Of a stretch of DNA of 64,000 nt, positions 53,173 to 62,473 are shown piece by piece. Position numbers and translations under genes: made by a program. Under the pieces are notes generated by a model that was not told the DNA's origin, made no database searches, and saw only the letters and a list, made by a program, of their open reading frames with translations. Origin of the DNA: Roseibium sp. MMSF_3544 (lineage in GTDB: Bacteria; Pseudomonadota; Alphaproteobacteria; Rhizobiales; Stappiaceae); contig NZ_JASHKA010000010.1 of NCBI RefSeq assembly GCF_030732845.1, positions 1-64,000 on the forward strand, given 5' to 3'. Position 1 is the stretch's first letter. Every line of letters starts with the position of its first letter.

Positions 53173-53469
53173 ATGGATGATCAAACGAAACTCGAACTGG
53201 AAGCTGCGGTCTTCAGACGCCTTGTCGACCATTTGCGCGGCCGCACCGATGTCCAGAATATCGACATGATGAACCTGGCAGGCTTTTGCCGAAACTGCCT
53301 GTCCAACTGGTATCAGGACGCGGCGCAGGAAAAAGGCATGGACCTTGAAAAGGCGGATGCGCGTGAAATCGTGTACGGCATGCCCTACCAGGAATGGAAA
53401 GACAAGTATCAGACGGAGGCCACTGCAGAACAGCAGGCTGCCTTTGAAAAGAACAAGCCAGAGCATTGA
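53173..53469 (+). CDS. DUF1244 family protein
   Basis: Small cytoplasmic protein of 98 aa. The family core is clear: VFRRLVDHLRGRTDVQNIDMMNLAGFCRNCLSNW with the FCRNCL cysteine pair, then ADAREIVYGMPYQEWK. The two cysteines suggest a metal site or redox role, but function is unknown. It lies behind the FGase-like gene and upstream of gapR. Confidence 0.93.
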   Translation: MDDQTKLELEAAVFRRLVDHLRGRTDVQNIDMMNLAGFCRNCLSNWYQDAAQEKGMDLEKADAREIVYGMPYQEWKDKYQTEATAEQQAAFEKNKPEH

Positions 53470-53610
53470 GCCGCGGCCGTAGCGGGGCAGGCGCTTGACG
53501 ATGACCGCCGAGTCTGGCACGGCACGAATTCTGGTTTTGACCGGGTGGGCAGTGATCGCCCGGGTCGATGAGTGACCGCTCAAGAAAAAGAAGCAAGGAG
53601 ACCGAAATAC

Positions 53611-53877
53611 ATGTCCGATCCGGGTGGAGTAGCAGCCGATCAGCTGCGCGCCTTCGTCGAACGCATCGAGCGCTTGGAAGAAGAAAAAAAGGTGATTGCG
53701 GACGACATCAAGGACGTCTACGCAGAAGCCAAGGGCAACGGCTATGACGTGAAAATCATGCGCAAGATCGTGTCGCTTCGCAAGAAACAGCCCCACGAGC
53801 GCGAAGAGGAAGAAGCGGTTCTTGACCTCTACATGCACGCGCTTGGGATGGCCGGTCCGGCAGCGCCGGAGAGCTAA
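53611..53877 (+). CDS. gapR: Nucleoid-associated protein GapR (DUF2312)
   Basis: Protein of 88 aa from the ATG at 53611 with GGAGA upstream. It is almost entirely helical: [19 protein letters not shown], then [27 protein letters not shown], the DUF2312 signature. GapR tetramers in Caulobacter clamp overtwisted DNA ahead of polymerases and aid topoisomerases. A strong bidirectional terminator follows at 53902. Confidence 0.95.
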   Translation: MSDPGGVAADQLRAFVERIERLEEEKKVIADDIKDVYAEAKGNGYDVKIMRKIVSLRKKQPHEREEEEAVLDLYMHALGMAGPAAPES

Positions 53878-53901
53878 GCTTTCCCGTTTTGTTAGGCAAA
53901 G

Positions 53902-53933
53902 AAAAAGAGCGGCCGTCGAGCCGCTCTTTTTTT
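53902..53933. terminator. Bidirectional rho-independent terminator
   Basis: AAAAAGAGCGGC (to 53913), a 6-nt loop, then GCCGCTC (53920-53926) and seven Ts. The A-run on the other side makes it work for both gapR and the convergent DUF882 gene. Confidence 0.92.
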
Positions 53934-53956
53934 ACGGTAAACCCGGTGCGCAGAGG

Positions 53957-55750
53957 TCAGCGCGCGTATCTTACGGGCAGAACGATTACGGCGGGTCCGT
54001 CGAAACGATCGGTTCTCAACGCGCCGTAGGGGGTTGCTTCAAAGCTTGATGCGACGAACCGATTGCCCGGCATCATCACGTTTTTCAGCTGACGCTGATT
54101 GGGATGGCTAAGCAAAGCGAAGGTCTGATGCCGCGTTGTACCGGCACCGGACAGCAATGCAGGTGCCGACTTGTCCGGCAGGCTTGCAAAGCCGGCCATG
54201 GGATCGATGATCTGCTCGCGCGGAATGCGGCCAGACAACGAGGGTTGTGTCCGCGCCGGGGCCGCAGGCTCCGCCGCGCTGGCCCGTGCAACCGTTTCCT
54301 GCTGCGGTGAAGACACCGACGGGCGCAAAGACCGGTTCAGCGTCGGAGGTGTTGCGGTCGCAGATGCGTAGGCGAGCGTGGTTCCGGGGCGGGGTGCCGG
54401 CGACGGCGAGGGGACTGGCGTTCCGGTCGCGGCGGCGATTGCCGCAACAGGATCGTCCGCAGGCGGTGTCGCAGGACCTTCGTTGTCAATTCCGAGTTCT
54501 GCAGCCGCAACCTTCGCGGCTTCGCTCAGGCCATTGTTCGGTTTTTGCGACGGCGCGGCTGCGACCTGGAACCGAGAATCAATCGCCTCGCTGGCTATTG
54601 GCGTTTCCCCGCTTTCAAGTGCGAAGCGCTGCGCATCCAGCGTGTTCGGCGCCGGCGGGTTTCCGACCGGCTGCGGCGGTGTCGGTCCATCGATAGCTGG
54701 TTTCACAGCCGGTCCGGCACTTGCCACCAGAATCGGTTCTTCGGCTGCCGGTTCCGGCTTGGTCTCGATAAACTTGGGCGACGGGACAGGCGGATTTTTC
54801 AAGACCGGGGACACCTTGGAAGCTGTCTCAGCCTGGGCCGTTCTGGTGCGTACCGCACCGGCACGGTTTTCCTGGTCCTTGTCCTTGTTGTTGCCACCGC
54901 CAAACAGACCGGCAAACAGGTTGCCGCCGCCAGAGGACCGCTCGCCCCCTGTCGAAGCGCGGATTGGTTCATCCGCTTCCCGGACGCTTTGTCCCCTCGT
55001 TGAGGCGGTCCGCGGCCGGTTATCCGAATCCCGGTTGGAGGCGACGATCGTCGGCCGCGACGAACGGCTCTTGCCGGACTTGGATTCGGCAAGGGCAAGC
55101 TGGTAGCCCTTCAACGGCTTGCCGTCTGAAGGAATGTGCAGTGTTTTGCCGTTCGGAAAGACCTTCGCAAGCTGCTTGCGGCTCATCTTTGGCCAATGGC
55201 GCACGCGCCCGGTGTCCATGTGGACGAAGGGTGACCCTGAGCGGGGATAGTATCCGACACCACCGACCTGCTTGCGCAGTCCGGTTGCCCTCAGTTTCGC
55301 AAGATTGACACCGGGGATGTAAAAATCCATCGCCTTGCCGAGCGTGTGCTGACTGTTCCTCGCAACGCCCGAAGAACGCTTGCGCAGCATGTTGTTGGTC
55401 GCCGGTGAGCGATAGCTTGAGACCACGTAGATGTAGTCCTTGCCGCGCACTTCCCGATAGACTTCCCAGATGAGGTCCAGAAGCTCGGGGTCGATCTTGG
55501 TGATTTCATTGCGCCGCCAATCCCGAAGGAAGCGATTGGCTTCGCGCAGGCCTTCCGGCAGATAGCGTCCGTTTTTCTTGAACGTGATCGAAACACGCTC
55601 TTTGGTATGCGTGTTGTAAAGCTTGAGCGTGCGGGTCTGCGCTTGTGTCGCCGTGATGGCGAATGCGGACACGATGGCAAACGCGCCAACAAACTTTGCA
55701 GCACGCTTTAGCCAACCGACGGCGCTGAAATCAACTAACCGGTTACGCAA
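53957..55750 (-). CDS. DUF882 (M15-like) peptidase-fold protein with long Pro/Ala-rich tail
   Basis: Envelope protein of 597 aa. A TTG start is used because no ATG precedes the signal segment (about 14-37, ending TQAQ). The DUF882/YcbK-type zinc-peptidase domain (about 40-200) has the metal-ligand histidine and aspartate in SQHTLGKAMDFY and the HMD motif in FVHMDTGRVRHWP. The following ~380 residues are low-complexity, rich in Pro, Ala, Ser and Thr, with no recognisable domain and a conserved-looking end (FASSFEATPYGALR). It may trim or bind peptidoglycan; family function is uncertain. Confidence 0.88.
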   Translation of the reverse strand: MRNRLVDFSAVGWLKRAAKFVGAFAIVSAFAITATQAQTRTLKLYNTHTKERVSITFKKNGRYLPEGLREANRFLRDWRRNEITKIDPELLDLIWEVYREVRGKDYIYVVSSYRSPATNNMLRKRSSGVARNSQHTLGKAMDFYIPGVNLAKLRATGLRKQVGGVGYYPRSGSPFVHMDTGRVRHWPKMSRKQLAKVFPNGKTLHIPSDGKPLKGYQLALAESKSGKSRSSRPTIVASNRDSDNRPRTASTRGQSVREADEPIRASTGGERSSGGGNLFAGLFGGGNNKDKDQENRAGAVRTRTAQAETASKVSPVLKNPPVPSPKFIETKPEPAAEEPILVASAGPAVKPAIDGPTPPQPVGNPPAPNTLDAQRFALESGETPIASEAIDSRFQVAAAPSQKPNNGLSEAAKVAAAELGIDNEGPATPPADDPVAAIAAATGTPVPSPSPAPRPGTTLAYASATATPPTLNRSLRPSVSSPQQETVARASAAEPAAPARTQPSLSGRIPREQIIDPMAGFASLPDKSAPALLSGAGTTRHQTFALLSHPNQRQLKNVMMPGNRFVASSFEATPYGALRTDRFDGPAVIVLPVRYAR

Positions 55751-55985
55751 TCTCTATCTCGCCGTTTACTGATGGCTTTCGCCCATCCCATGCTCCCCAG
55801 CAGGAGACTTATCCTAACCGCGGTAAGTTAAGAAGTTTTTACCCTATTTTCGCTTGCGTGGTAATCGTGGCAGATATGCAACGCCACGCGCTCAATCGAT
55901 AAAAACCCTGCTCCCGGGCTGGATAAGGGCAGAATGCGTCAAAAAATCGTCCATTTCGACAACATCGCCAGATTTCTGACGTTAT

Positions 55986-57527
55986 TCAGGCTGCGGCATT
56001 TTTGTCATTGTCGTCCAGGCCGTATTCTTTCAGCTTGCGATAAAGTGTGGAGCGGCCAATTCCCAGCCGTTTGGCGACCTCCGTCATCCGGCCGGAATAG
56101 TGATTGATCGCTGCTCGAATCAGTTCTTCTTCAATGTCGGCCAGCTTGCGTACGTGACCTTCCCGGTCGAGGTTGCGCATGAACCCAAACGGTGCCGCCA
56201 GCTCAAAGCCGCTCTGTGGTGCGACAGGTGACGGTGCCGGTTGCGGTTCAGAGGGTGCAGCGAGAGCGGATGTCTCGGGCGGTGTGTCAGGCTGCAAAGC
56301 CGGTGCGGCGGGCACGGCCACAGCCGGTTGCTCAACAGCTGCCGCGATCTGGGGAAAGTCGTTTACGGTAAGCTGGGCACCGTCGCACAGCACGACAGCG
56401 CGGAACACTGCGTTCTCAAGCTGGCGGATATTGCCCGGCCAATGATAGTCCTGCAGCATTGCCAAGGTGTCGGTCGCGACGCCTGCGACATGAGGCTTGC
56501 CCTCTTCCGCAGCGAAGCGGGCGAGGAAGTGCCTGGTGAGCGCCGGAACGTCTTCCCGACGGTCGCGCAATGGCGGAATCCAGATCGGAAAGACATTGAG
56601 ACGGTAGTAGAGGTCTTCCCGGAAGACACCCTCCTTGACCTGGTCGATCAGACGCCGGTTCGTGGCTGAGATCAGGCGAAAATCCACTTTGACCGGGCGG
56701 CGAGCGCCGATGGGGTCGATTTCGTTTTCCTGGATTGCGCGCAGCAGCTTGACCTGAACGTCCTGTGGCAGTTCGCCGACTTCATCCAGGAACAGGGTGC
56801 CGCCATGGGCTTCCTGAAACTTGCCGACATGCTTGTCCACAGCGCCCGTGAAGGCTCCCTTTTCATGTCCGAACAGGATGGATTCCACCAGGTTTTCTGC
56901 GATGGCCCCGCAATTGACCGCGATCAGCGGCTTGGATCTGCGGTCGCTTGAGCCCTGGATGGCGCTTGCGATCATTTCCTTTCCGACACCGCTTTCGCCC
57001 TCGATCAGGATCGGGATGTTGGATGCCGCGGCCCTCTTGCCGAGACTGATCACGCGCTCCATGGCTGCGGAATGCGTGATGATGTCGGCAAAGGTCAGAG
57101 TGCCGGAGGCCTGTTTGCGGAACCTCGTAATCTCGTCTTCGAGGGCGGAGGTTTTCAGCAAATTGCGGATGGAGACGTTCAGCCGCTCGGGAGCCACGGG
57201 TTTGACGACAAAGTCCTGTGCGCCCGCGTTCATAACGCTGACGACGGTGTCGATGCCACCATGGGCCGTCTGCACGATCACGGGAGTTGCGTTCTTGTCG
57301 CCGCGAAGGCGCTCAAGCACACCGAGCCCGTCCAATTCCGGCATGACCATGTCGAGAATGATCAGATCGATCTCGCTCGATTCCGGGCCACTCATGATCT
57401 GTACCGCTTCCACGCCGTTTTCCGCGGTTTTCGAACGATAGCCGAACTTTTTGACGGCCTCCTCCAGAAGCCGGCGCTGGATCGGATCGTCGTCAACGAT
57501 GAGAATTTTTCCGCTTGTCGCTTGCAT
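55986..57527 (-). CDS. Sigma-54-dependent response regulator (NtrC family)
   Basis: Activator of 513 aa. Receiver domain (about 7-120) with D13-type acid pair and phosphoacceptor D59 (LDMVMPELDG); AAA+ domain (about 150-385) with Walker A GESGVGKE, the sigma-54-contacting GAFTGA loop and Walker B LFLDEVGEL; an Ala/Pro-rich linker (about 400-450); and a Fis-type helix-turn-helix near the C-terminus (MTEVAKRLGIGRSTLYRKLKE). No sensor kinase is adjacent, so it is an orphan. It will drive promoters with GG-N10-GC elements, which I did not find nearby. Confidence 0.93.
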   Translation of the reverse strand: MQATSGKILIVDDDPIQRRLLEEAVKKFGYRSKTAENGVEAVQIMSGPESSEIDLIILDMVMPELDGLGVLERLRGDKNATPVIVQTAHGGIDTVVSVMNAGAQDFVVKPVAPERLNVSIRNLLKTSALEDEITRFRKQASGTLTFADIITHSAAMERVISLGKRAAASNIPILIEGESGVGKEMIASAIQGSSDRRSKPLIAVNCGAIAENLVESILFGHEKGAFTGAVDKHVGKFQEAHGGTLFLDEVGELPQDVQVKLLRAIQENEIDPIGARRPVKVDFRLISATNRRLIDQVKEGVFREDLYYRLNVFPIWIPPLRDRREDVPALTRHFLARFAAEEGKPHVAGVATDTLAMLQDYHWPGNIRQLENAVFRAVVLCDGAQLTVNDFPQIAAAVEQPAVAVPAAPALQPDTPPETSALAAPSEPQPAPSPVAPQSGFELAAPFGFMRNLDREGHVRKLADIEEELIRAAINHYSGRMTEVAKRLGIGRSTLYRKLKEYGLDDNDKNAAA

Positions 57528-57717
57528 GGGCTGGTTCAGATCACTTCAATTTGTCTCGTTTCGAGCCATTGTGGTCGCAATCGGGTAAACAAATCGTCCA
57601 GACTCTCGTAAAAAAATTACGCTTTCCGAATTGCGTGCCAACAGCCGCCCGTCCTACTAATCTGGACAAAGACAGTTCGTTGCCCCGGCCAGGGGCGACC
57701 CCTCACCGGAGAAAAAC

Positions 57718-59544
57718 ATGCCTCTGCCGCGCCCTGTCCATGCAGCTCAGTCCGCAGCATCTTCCGACGTCGGAAACCTGCCCGAATGGGACCTGACCGA
57801 TCTTTACCCGTCGATGGACTCACCCGACGTTGCACAGGACCTGAAAGAGAGCCTAGACCGCGCGACGACGTTCGAGGCCTCCTACAAGGGCCGTCTCTCC
57901 GAGATGGCCGAAAACAATGTGTCCGCGCTGGTGACGGCAATCCGGGCCTATGAGGATCTGGAAGACCTCATGGGTCGACTGATTTCATTTGCCGGCCTTG
58001 TCTATGCCGGAAACACGATCGATCCGGCGGCCCAGAAGTTTTATGGCGACATTCAGGAGCAGATCACGACCGCAAGCTCGCATCTGCTCTTCTTCACTTT
58101 GGAAATGAACACAGTTGATGATGCGGTCATGGACGCGGCGCTCAAGGACGCGCGGCTGGCTCATTATCAGCCGTGGATCGAGGACTTGCGAAAGGGCAAG
58201 CCCTACCAGCTCGAAGATCGGGTCGAGCAGTTGTTCCACGAAAAATCGGTCACGGGTGGAAATGCCTGGAACCGTCTTTTCGATGAAACAATGGCGTCGT
58301 TGACATTCGACGTAGAGGGAGAAAAACTGGCGATCGAGCCCGCGCTCAACCTGCTTGTGGATCCCTCGCCAGACAAGCGCCGTCAGGCTTTCACGGCGCT
58401 GAACGAGACATTTTCGGAGAACTTGAGAACCTTCGCGCTGATCACCAACACATTGGCGAAAGATAAGGAAATTTCGGATCGATGGCGGAATTTCAAGGAT
58501 ATCGCCGACAGCCGGCATCTGGCCAACCGGGTCGAGCGGGATGTGGTCGATGCGCTGGTTGCTGCTGTTCGTGACGCCTATCCGCGTCTGTCGCACCGCT
58601 ATTACCAGCTAAAAGCCAAATGGCTTGGCGTGGAGCAGCTCAATAGCTGGGATCGAAATGCACCGCTGCCGGACGCCGACACGCGTGTCATTCCCTGGAC
58701 AGAAGCCAAGGATACGGTTCTGTCTGCCTATGACGCGTTCTCACCCGACATGGCCGAGATTGCGGGCCGTTTCTTCGACAAGGGCTGGATCGACGCCCCG
58801 GCCCGTTCCGGCAAGGCGCCGGGCGCGTTTGCGCATCCGACGGTCCCCAGCGCGCACCCTTATGTTCTTGTGAACTACCAGGGCAAGATACGGGATGTGA
58901 TGACGCTGGCCCACGAACTTGGCCACGGTGTGCATCAGGTGCTTGCCGGACACAACGGGCCCCTGATGGCGCCGACACCGCTGACGCTTGCCGAAACGGC
59001 CAGTGTTTTTGGCGAAATGCTGACCTTCAAGTCGCTGCTCGCGAAAGCGGATAACCCGCGCACGCGCAAGATCATGCTGGCGTCGAAAGCCGAAGACATG
59101 ATCAACACGGTGGTGCGTCAGATCGCCTTTTATTCGTTCGAGAGAAAGGTGCACACGGAGCGGCGCAACGGAGAATTGACTGCGGACAAAATCGGTGAGC
59201 TTTGGATGTCCGTCCAGGGCGAGAGCCTGGGACCTGCGATCAAGTTGAACGAGGGGTATGAAACCTTCTGGACCTATATCCCGCACTTCATTCACTCGCC
59301 GTTTTACGTCTATGCCTATGCGTTTGGCGACTGCCTGGTGAACTCGCTCTTTGCGGTCTATGAAGACGCAGAAACGGGGTTCCAGGAAAAATACTTCGAC
59401 CTCTTGAAGGCCGGGGGCACCAAGCACCACTCCGAACTGCTCGCCCCGTTCGGACTGAGCGCGTCGGATCCGGACTTCTGGAAGAAAGGCCTTGCGGTCA
59501 TCGAACGCATCATCGACGAGCTCGAAGAGCTGGACAGCGCCTGA
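57718..59544 (+). CDS. pepF: Oligoendopeptidase F (M3B family)
   Basis: Cytoplasmic zinc metallopeptidase of 608 aa that degrades short peptides. The HExxH zinc site is HELGHG at residues 399-404, with the downstream glutamate in LAETASVFGEM. The N-terminal half is the helical M3 domain (LPEWDLTDLYPS is the usual start). The ribosome site is GGAGAAAAAC before the ATG. It is followed 34 bp later by the DUF3445 gene. Confidence 0.94.
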   Translation: MPLPRPVHAAQSAASSDVGNLPEWDLTDLYPSMDSPDVAQDLKESLDRATTFEASYKGRLSEMAENNVSALVTAIRAYEDLEDLMGRLISFAGLVYAGNTIDPAAQKFYGDIQEQITTASSHLLFFTLEMNTVDDAVMDAALKDARLAHYQPWIEDLRKGKPYQLEDRVEQLFHEKSVTGGNAWNRLFDETMASLTFDVEGEKLAIEPALNLLVDPSPDKRRQAFTALNETFSENLRTFALITNTLAKDKEISDRWRNFKDIADSRHLANRVERDVVDALVAAVRDAYPRLSHRYYQLKAKWLGVEQLNSWDRNAPLPDADTRVIPWTEAKDTVLSAYDAFSPDMAEIAGRFFDKGWIDAPARSGKAPGAFAHPTVPSAHPYVLVNYQGKIRDVMTLAHELGHGVHQVLAGHNGPLMAPTPLTLAETASVFGEMLTFKSLLAKADNPRTRKIMLASKAEDMINTVVRQIAFYSFERKVHTERRNGELTADKIGELWMSVQGESLGPAIKLNEGYETFWTYIPHFIHSPFYVYAYAFGDCLVNSLFAVYEDAETGFQEKYFDLLKAGGTKHHSELLAPFGLSASDPDFWKKGLAVIERIIDELEELDSA

Positions 59545-59578
59545 GCAGTTCCGTGCGGCTGACAAAGAAACGACCTGA

Positions 59579-60469
59579 ATGACGCAAGCAGCCCCTCCGT
59601 TTCTGCATCGTCCGTATGATGGAACGAGCCAGCCGTTTACCGTTGGGCTCAGGCCCATCGGTGAGGAGATCTGGCTTGAGCCGGACACACTTCATGGCCG
59701 CCACCTGGAGGTAAAGGAAAGGCTGTTTGCCGACAGTCTCGATTCGGTTTTCAGAGCTGAAGACAACACGCAGGCGTCACAGCTCGAAGTTCTTGAACTC
59801 GTCGTGGAGCACTTGCGACGGCTCCACGGAAACACGCACGAATTCAAGACCGGCCGTGTGCGGCTCATTGAGACTGGGCGGGAAATCAGCCTGGAGGAAC
59901 CTCCGCCGCTGCTGACCGCGTCAAGGCTCGTGCAGGAAGATCTGGTGATCATGCGTCCAGGTCCAGATGGCTACCGACTGGTTGCAGCGTCCCTCTGCTT
60001 TCCCTCGTCCTGGCGGCTTTCGGAAAAGTTCGGCTTGTCCATGACGGGCATCCACGAGGGCGTTCCCGGTTTCAATGGCGGGCGGATGGGTCAGGTCGTC
60101 GCGCGCCTTTTTGAAAACCTCAAGGCGGAACAGCTTCTGTGCCGTTTCAACTGGTCGATCTATCCTGACGAAAACCTGCACCACCCACTTCCTGAGCGTA
60201 TTCCGTTCAAGGTGTCGGGGGAAACGTTTGCCAGGCTGTTCTTAAGAGTGGAACGACAGACACTGCGCCGGCTGCCGCAAAGCGGTGATATTCTGTTCAC
60301 GATCAAAATCCACCACGACCCGCTCGAAGTGTTGTCTGCGCAGGAAGACAAATCGGAGATCGCCTCGGGGCTAAGGGCGCAGTTGCTGGAACTGGATGCA
60401 GATCAATTGCGCTACAAGGGTTTGGTCAAGGCCCGCGATGAGATTGCGGCTACCTTGGCCCGGATATGA
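59579..60469 (+). CDS. DUF3445 (heme-dependent oxidative N-demethylase-like) protein
   Basis: Protein of 296 aa. The DUF3445 pattern is visible throughout: PFTVGLRPI, HLEVKERLFADS, LVQEDLVIMRP, AASLCFPSSWRLSEKFG with the conserved proline/serine turn, IHEGVPGFN and RFNWSIYPDENLHHP. Characterised relatives are the alpha subunits of a heme enzyme that demethylates dimethylamine, but most DUF3445 proteins are uncharacterised and no beta, gamma or delta subunit genes are here. The short gap to pepF suggests co-transcription. Function left open. Confidence 0.88.
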   Translation: MTQAAPPFLHRPYDGTSQPFTVGLRPIGEEIWLEPDTLHGRHLEVKERLFADSLDSVFRAEDNTQASQLEVLELVVEHLRRLHGNTHEFKTGRVRLIETGREISLEEPPPLLTASRLVQEDLVIMRPGPDGYRLVAASLCFPSSWRLSEKFGLSMTGIHEGVPGFNGGRMGQVVARLFENLKAEQLLCRFNWSIYPDENLHHPLPERIPFKVSGETFARLFLRVERQTLRRLPQSGDILFTIKIHHDPLEVLSAQEDKSEIASGLRAQLLELDADQLRYKGLVKARDEIAATLARI

Positions 60470-60570
60470 CCTTCATGCGGCACCTGGTTGATTGGTCCGA
60501 CTGGATTTATTTGCCGTAGTTCATATCTGGAGACAGAGAGAAACCGATTTAGAACGGAGCCGCGCGCAAG

Positions 60571-61950
60571 ATGCCGCAGTCCAAGGACAGGGAAAGCAAC
60601 CGATTGAGTGCCCGCATGGGGCGTTATGCCAAAGTCGGCACGAATATGGGGGGAATCGCCGCCAAATTCGCCGGTGCGCGGTTCTTCGGCATGAACCTGG
60701 ATAATGCGAAAAACGCGGCTGAGCTGGCGGAAGCACTCGGGGGGCTCAAGGGCCCCTTGATGAAAGTGGCGCAGCTCCTGTCGACGATCCCGGACGCCTT
60801 GCCACCCGAATACACCACCGAACTAGCGAAACTGCAGGCAAGCGCCCCGCCAATGGGCTGGGCGTTCGTCAAGCGCCGGATGCGGGCGGAACTCGGTGCG
60901 GACTGGCAAAGCCGATTTGCCGAATTTGGTCGGGAACCGGCTGCTGCCGCGTCGTTGGGCCAGGTGCACCGGGCGACCGCACAGGATGGGCGCGTACTGG
61001 CCTGCAAGCTGCAATACCCTGACATGGCATCGGCCGTTGAAGCCGATCTGAGCCAGCTTCAGATGCTGTTTTCCCTGCACAGGCGAATGAGTCCGGCCAT
61101 CGATACGCGTGAGATTGCCAAGGAAATCAGTGCACGGGTTCGCGAGGAACTGGACTATGTGCGCGAGGCTGCTCACATCGCGATGTACCAGGAGATCCTG
61201 ACGGATTACGAACAGATCCGGGTGCCGAGCGTCATGGCTGACCTGTCGACACGACGTTTGCTGACGATGGGCTGGCTTACCGGCAAACCTCTACTGGAGT
61301 TCAAGGAACACAGCCAGGAAGAGCGCAATCTTCTGGCGAAAACGATGTTTCATGCCTGGTGGCATCCTTTCAGCCACTTCGGCGTGATTCACGGTGATCC
61401 GCACCTTGGCAACTACACGGTTTTCGAACAGGAAGGGACGCCGGCAGGCATCAACCTGCTCGACTATGGCTGTATCCGCATATTCCCCGACGCTTTCGTC
61501 GAAGGCGTTGTCGAGCTTTACCGCGGTCTTCTGGAAGAGGACAACGACCGGGTCGTGTCAGCCTATGAGCGCTGGGGCTTCAAAGATCTGAAAAAGGAGA
61601 TCATCGAGGTTCTCAATATCTGGGCAAGGTTCATCTACGGTCCGCTGCTGAGCGACCGCGTCAGGTCCATTGCTGACGGGGTTTCTGCCGCCGAGTACGG
61701 CCGCAAGGAAGCTTTCAAGGTACATTCGGCCCTCAAGCAGTTGGGGCCCGTGACGGTACCTCAGGAATTCGTCTTCATGGACCGGGCTGCCATTGGCCTC
61801 GGGGGCGTCTTTCTGCACCTGCGCGCGCAGCTGAATTTCTATCAGCTCTTCAACGAGCAGATCGAGGGTTTTGAAGCGGCCACGGTCCGGGACCGACAGG
61901 CGAGGGTGCTTCAATCGGCGGGTCTCGGAGGGGCCTCTCACGCGGCCTGA
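60571..61950 (+). CDS. AarF/UbiB-family atypical kinase
   Basis: ABC1/ADCK-type protein-kinase-like enzyme of 459 aa. The family's KxGQ motif appears as MKVAQLLSTIPDALP, followed by SLGQVHRA (A-rich loop region AAASLGQVHRA), ELDYVREAAH, the catalytic-loop HGDPHLGNY and metal-binding LLDYGCI. Members are ATPases needed for ubiquinone synthesis or lipid handling. No membrane helix is obvious. The gene starts 101 bp after the DUF3445 gene. Confidence 0.92.
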   Translation: MPQSKDRESNRLSARMGRYAKVGTNMGGIAAKFAGARFFGMNLDNAKNAAELAEALGGLKGPLMKVAQLLSTIPDALPPEYTTELAKLQASAPPMGWAFVKRRMRAELGADWQSRFAEFGREPAAAASLGQVHRATAQDGRVLACKLQYPDMASAVEADLSQLQMLFSLHRRMSPAIDTREIAKEISARVREELDYVREAAHIAMYQEILTDYEQIRVPSVMADLSTRRLLTMGWLTGKPLLEFKEHSQEERNLLAKTMFHAWWHPFSHFGVIHGDPHLGNYTVFEQEGTPAGINLLDYGCIRIFPDAFVEGVVELYRGLLEEDNDRVVSAYERWGFKDLKKEIIEVLNIWARFIYGPLLSDRVRSIADGVSAAEYGRKEAFKVHSALKQLGPVTVPQEFVFMDRAAIGLGGVFLHLRAQLNFYQLFNEQIEGFEAATVRDRQARVLQSAGLGGASHAA

Positions 61951-62112
61951 GTGCGGATCACAAGCCGGATTTTGACCGGTTCTGCAGCAAATTTCCCCGA
62001 TCATGCCAAAAAGTCGCGTCCTTCGCGTCCATTTGTGCATCTGTCGTCATTGCCGAACCCGAAGTCTTTATTGTATGAAGTTTGCCAATTGTGAATTTCC
62101 CTTGGAGGACTT

Positions 62113-62394
62113 ATGGCTGACGAAAACACGTCCGGGATGGACTACGAAGCGCACGAACGCACTTATGAGGGTTTTATCAACTTCTCCAAAGTCGGTACGG
62201 TCGCCGTCCTTAACATTGTTCTTTGCCTGATTCTCTTCGCCTTCGGCGGCACGACCGCAGTTGTCTTTGGTTGGCTGATGTTGATTGCAACCGTGGTCGC
62301 CTCTGCAATCGGTCTTGCCCTTGGAGACGCCGGCTGGATCCCGCCGACCGCCGTTTTCGTGCTCACCGGTGTCCTGGCGATCCTGCTGGTCTGA
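62113..62394 (+). CDS. aa3-type cytochrome c oxidase subunit IV
   Basis: Small membrane protein of 93 aa. A hydrophilic N-terminus (MDYEAHERTYEGFINFSKVGT is the family signature) is followed by two to three hydrophobic stretches. It matches the small subunit IV of bacterial aa3 oxidases (Pfam COX4_pro_2). The other oxidase genes lie elsewhere, as is normal. A strong terminator follows at 62427. Confidence 0.9.
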   Translation: MADENTSGMDYEAHERTYEGFINFSKVGTVAVLNIVLCLILFAFGGTTAVVFGWLMLIATVVASAIGLALGDAGWIPPTAVFVLTGVLAILLV

Positions 62395-62426
62395 CCCTTA
62401 CCGGTTGATCGACTGAAAGCTCAATG

Positions 62427-62457
62427 AAGGCGTGGTCCTGTGCCACGCCTTTTGTTT
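62427..62457 (+). terminator. Rho-independent terminator
   Basis: AAGGCGTGG-tcctgtg-CCACGCCTT, a perfect 9-bp stem, followed by TTGTTTT. It ends the cytochrome oxidase subunit IV transcript. Confidence 0.93.
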
Positions 62458-62473
62458 TGACCCAGTGCGAAGC

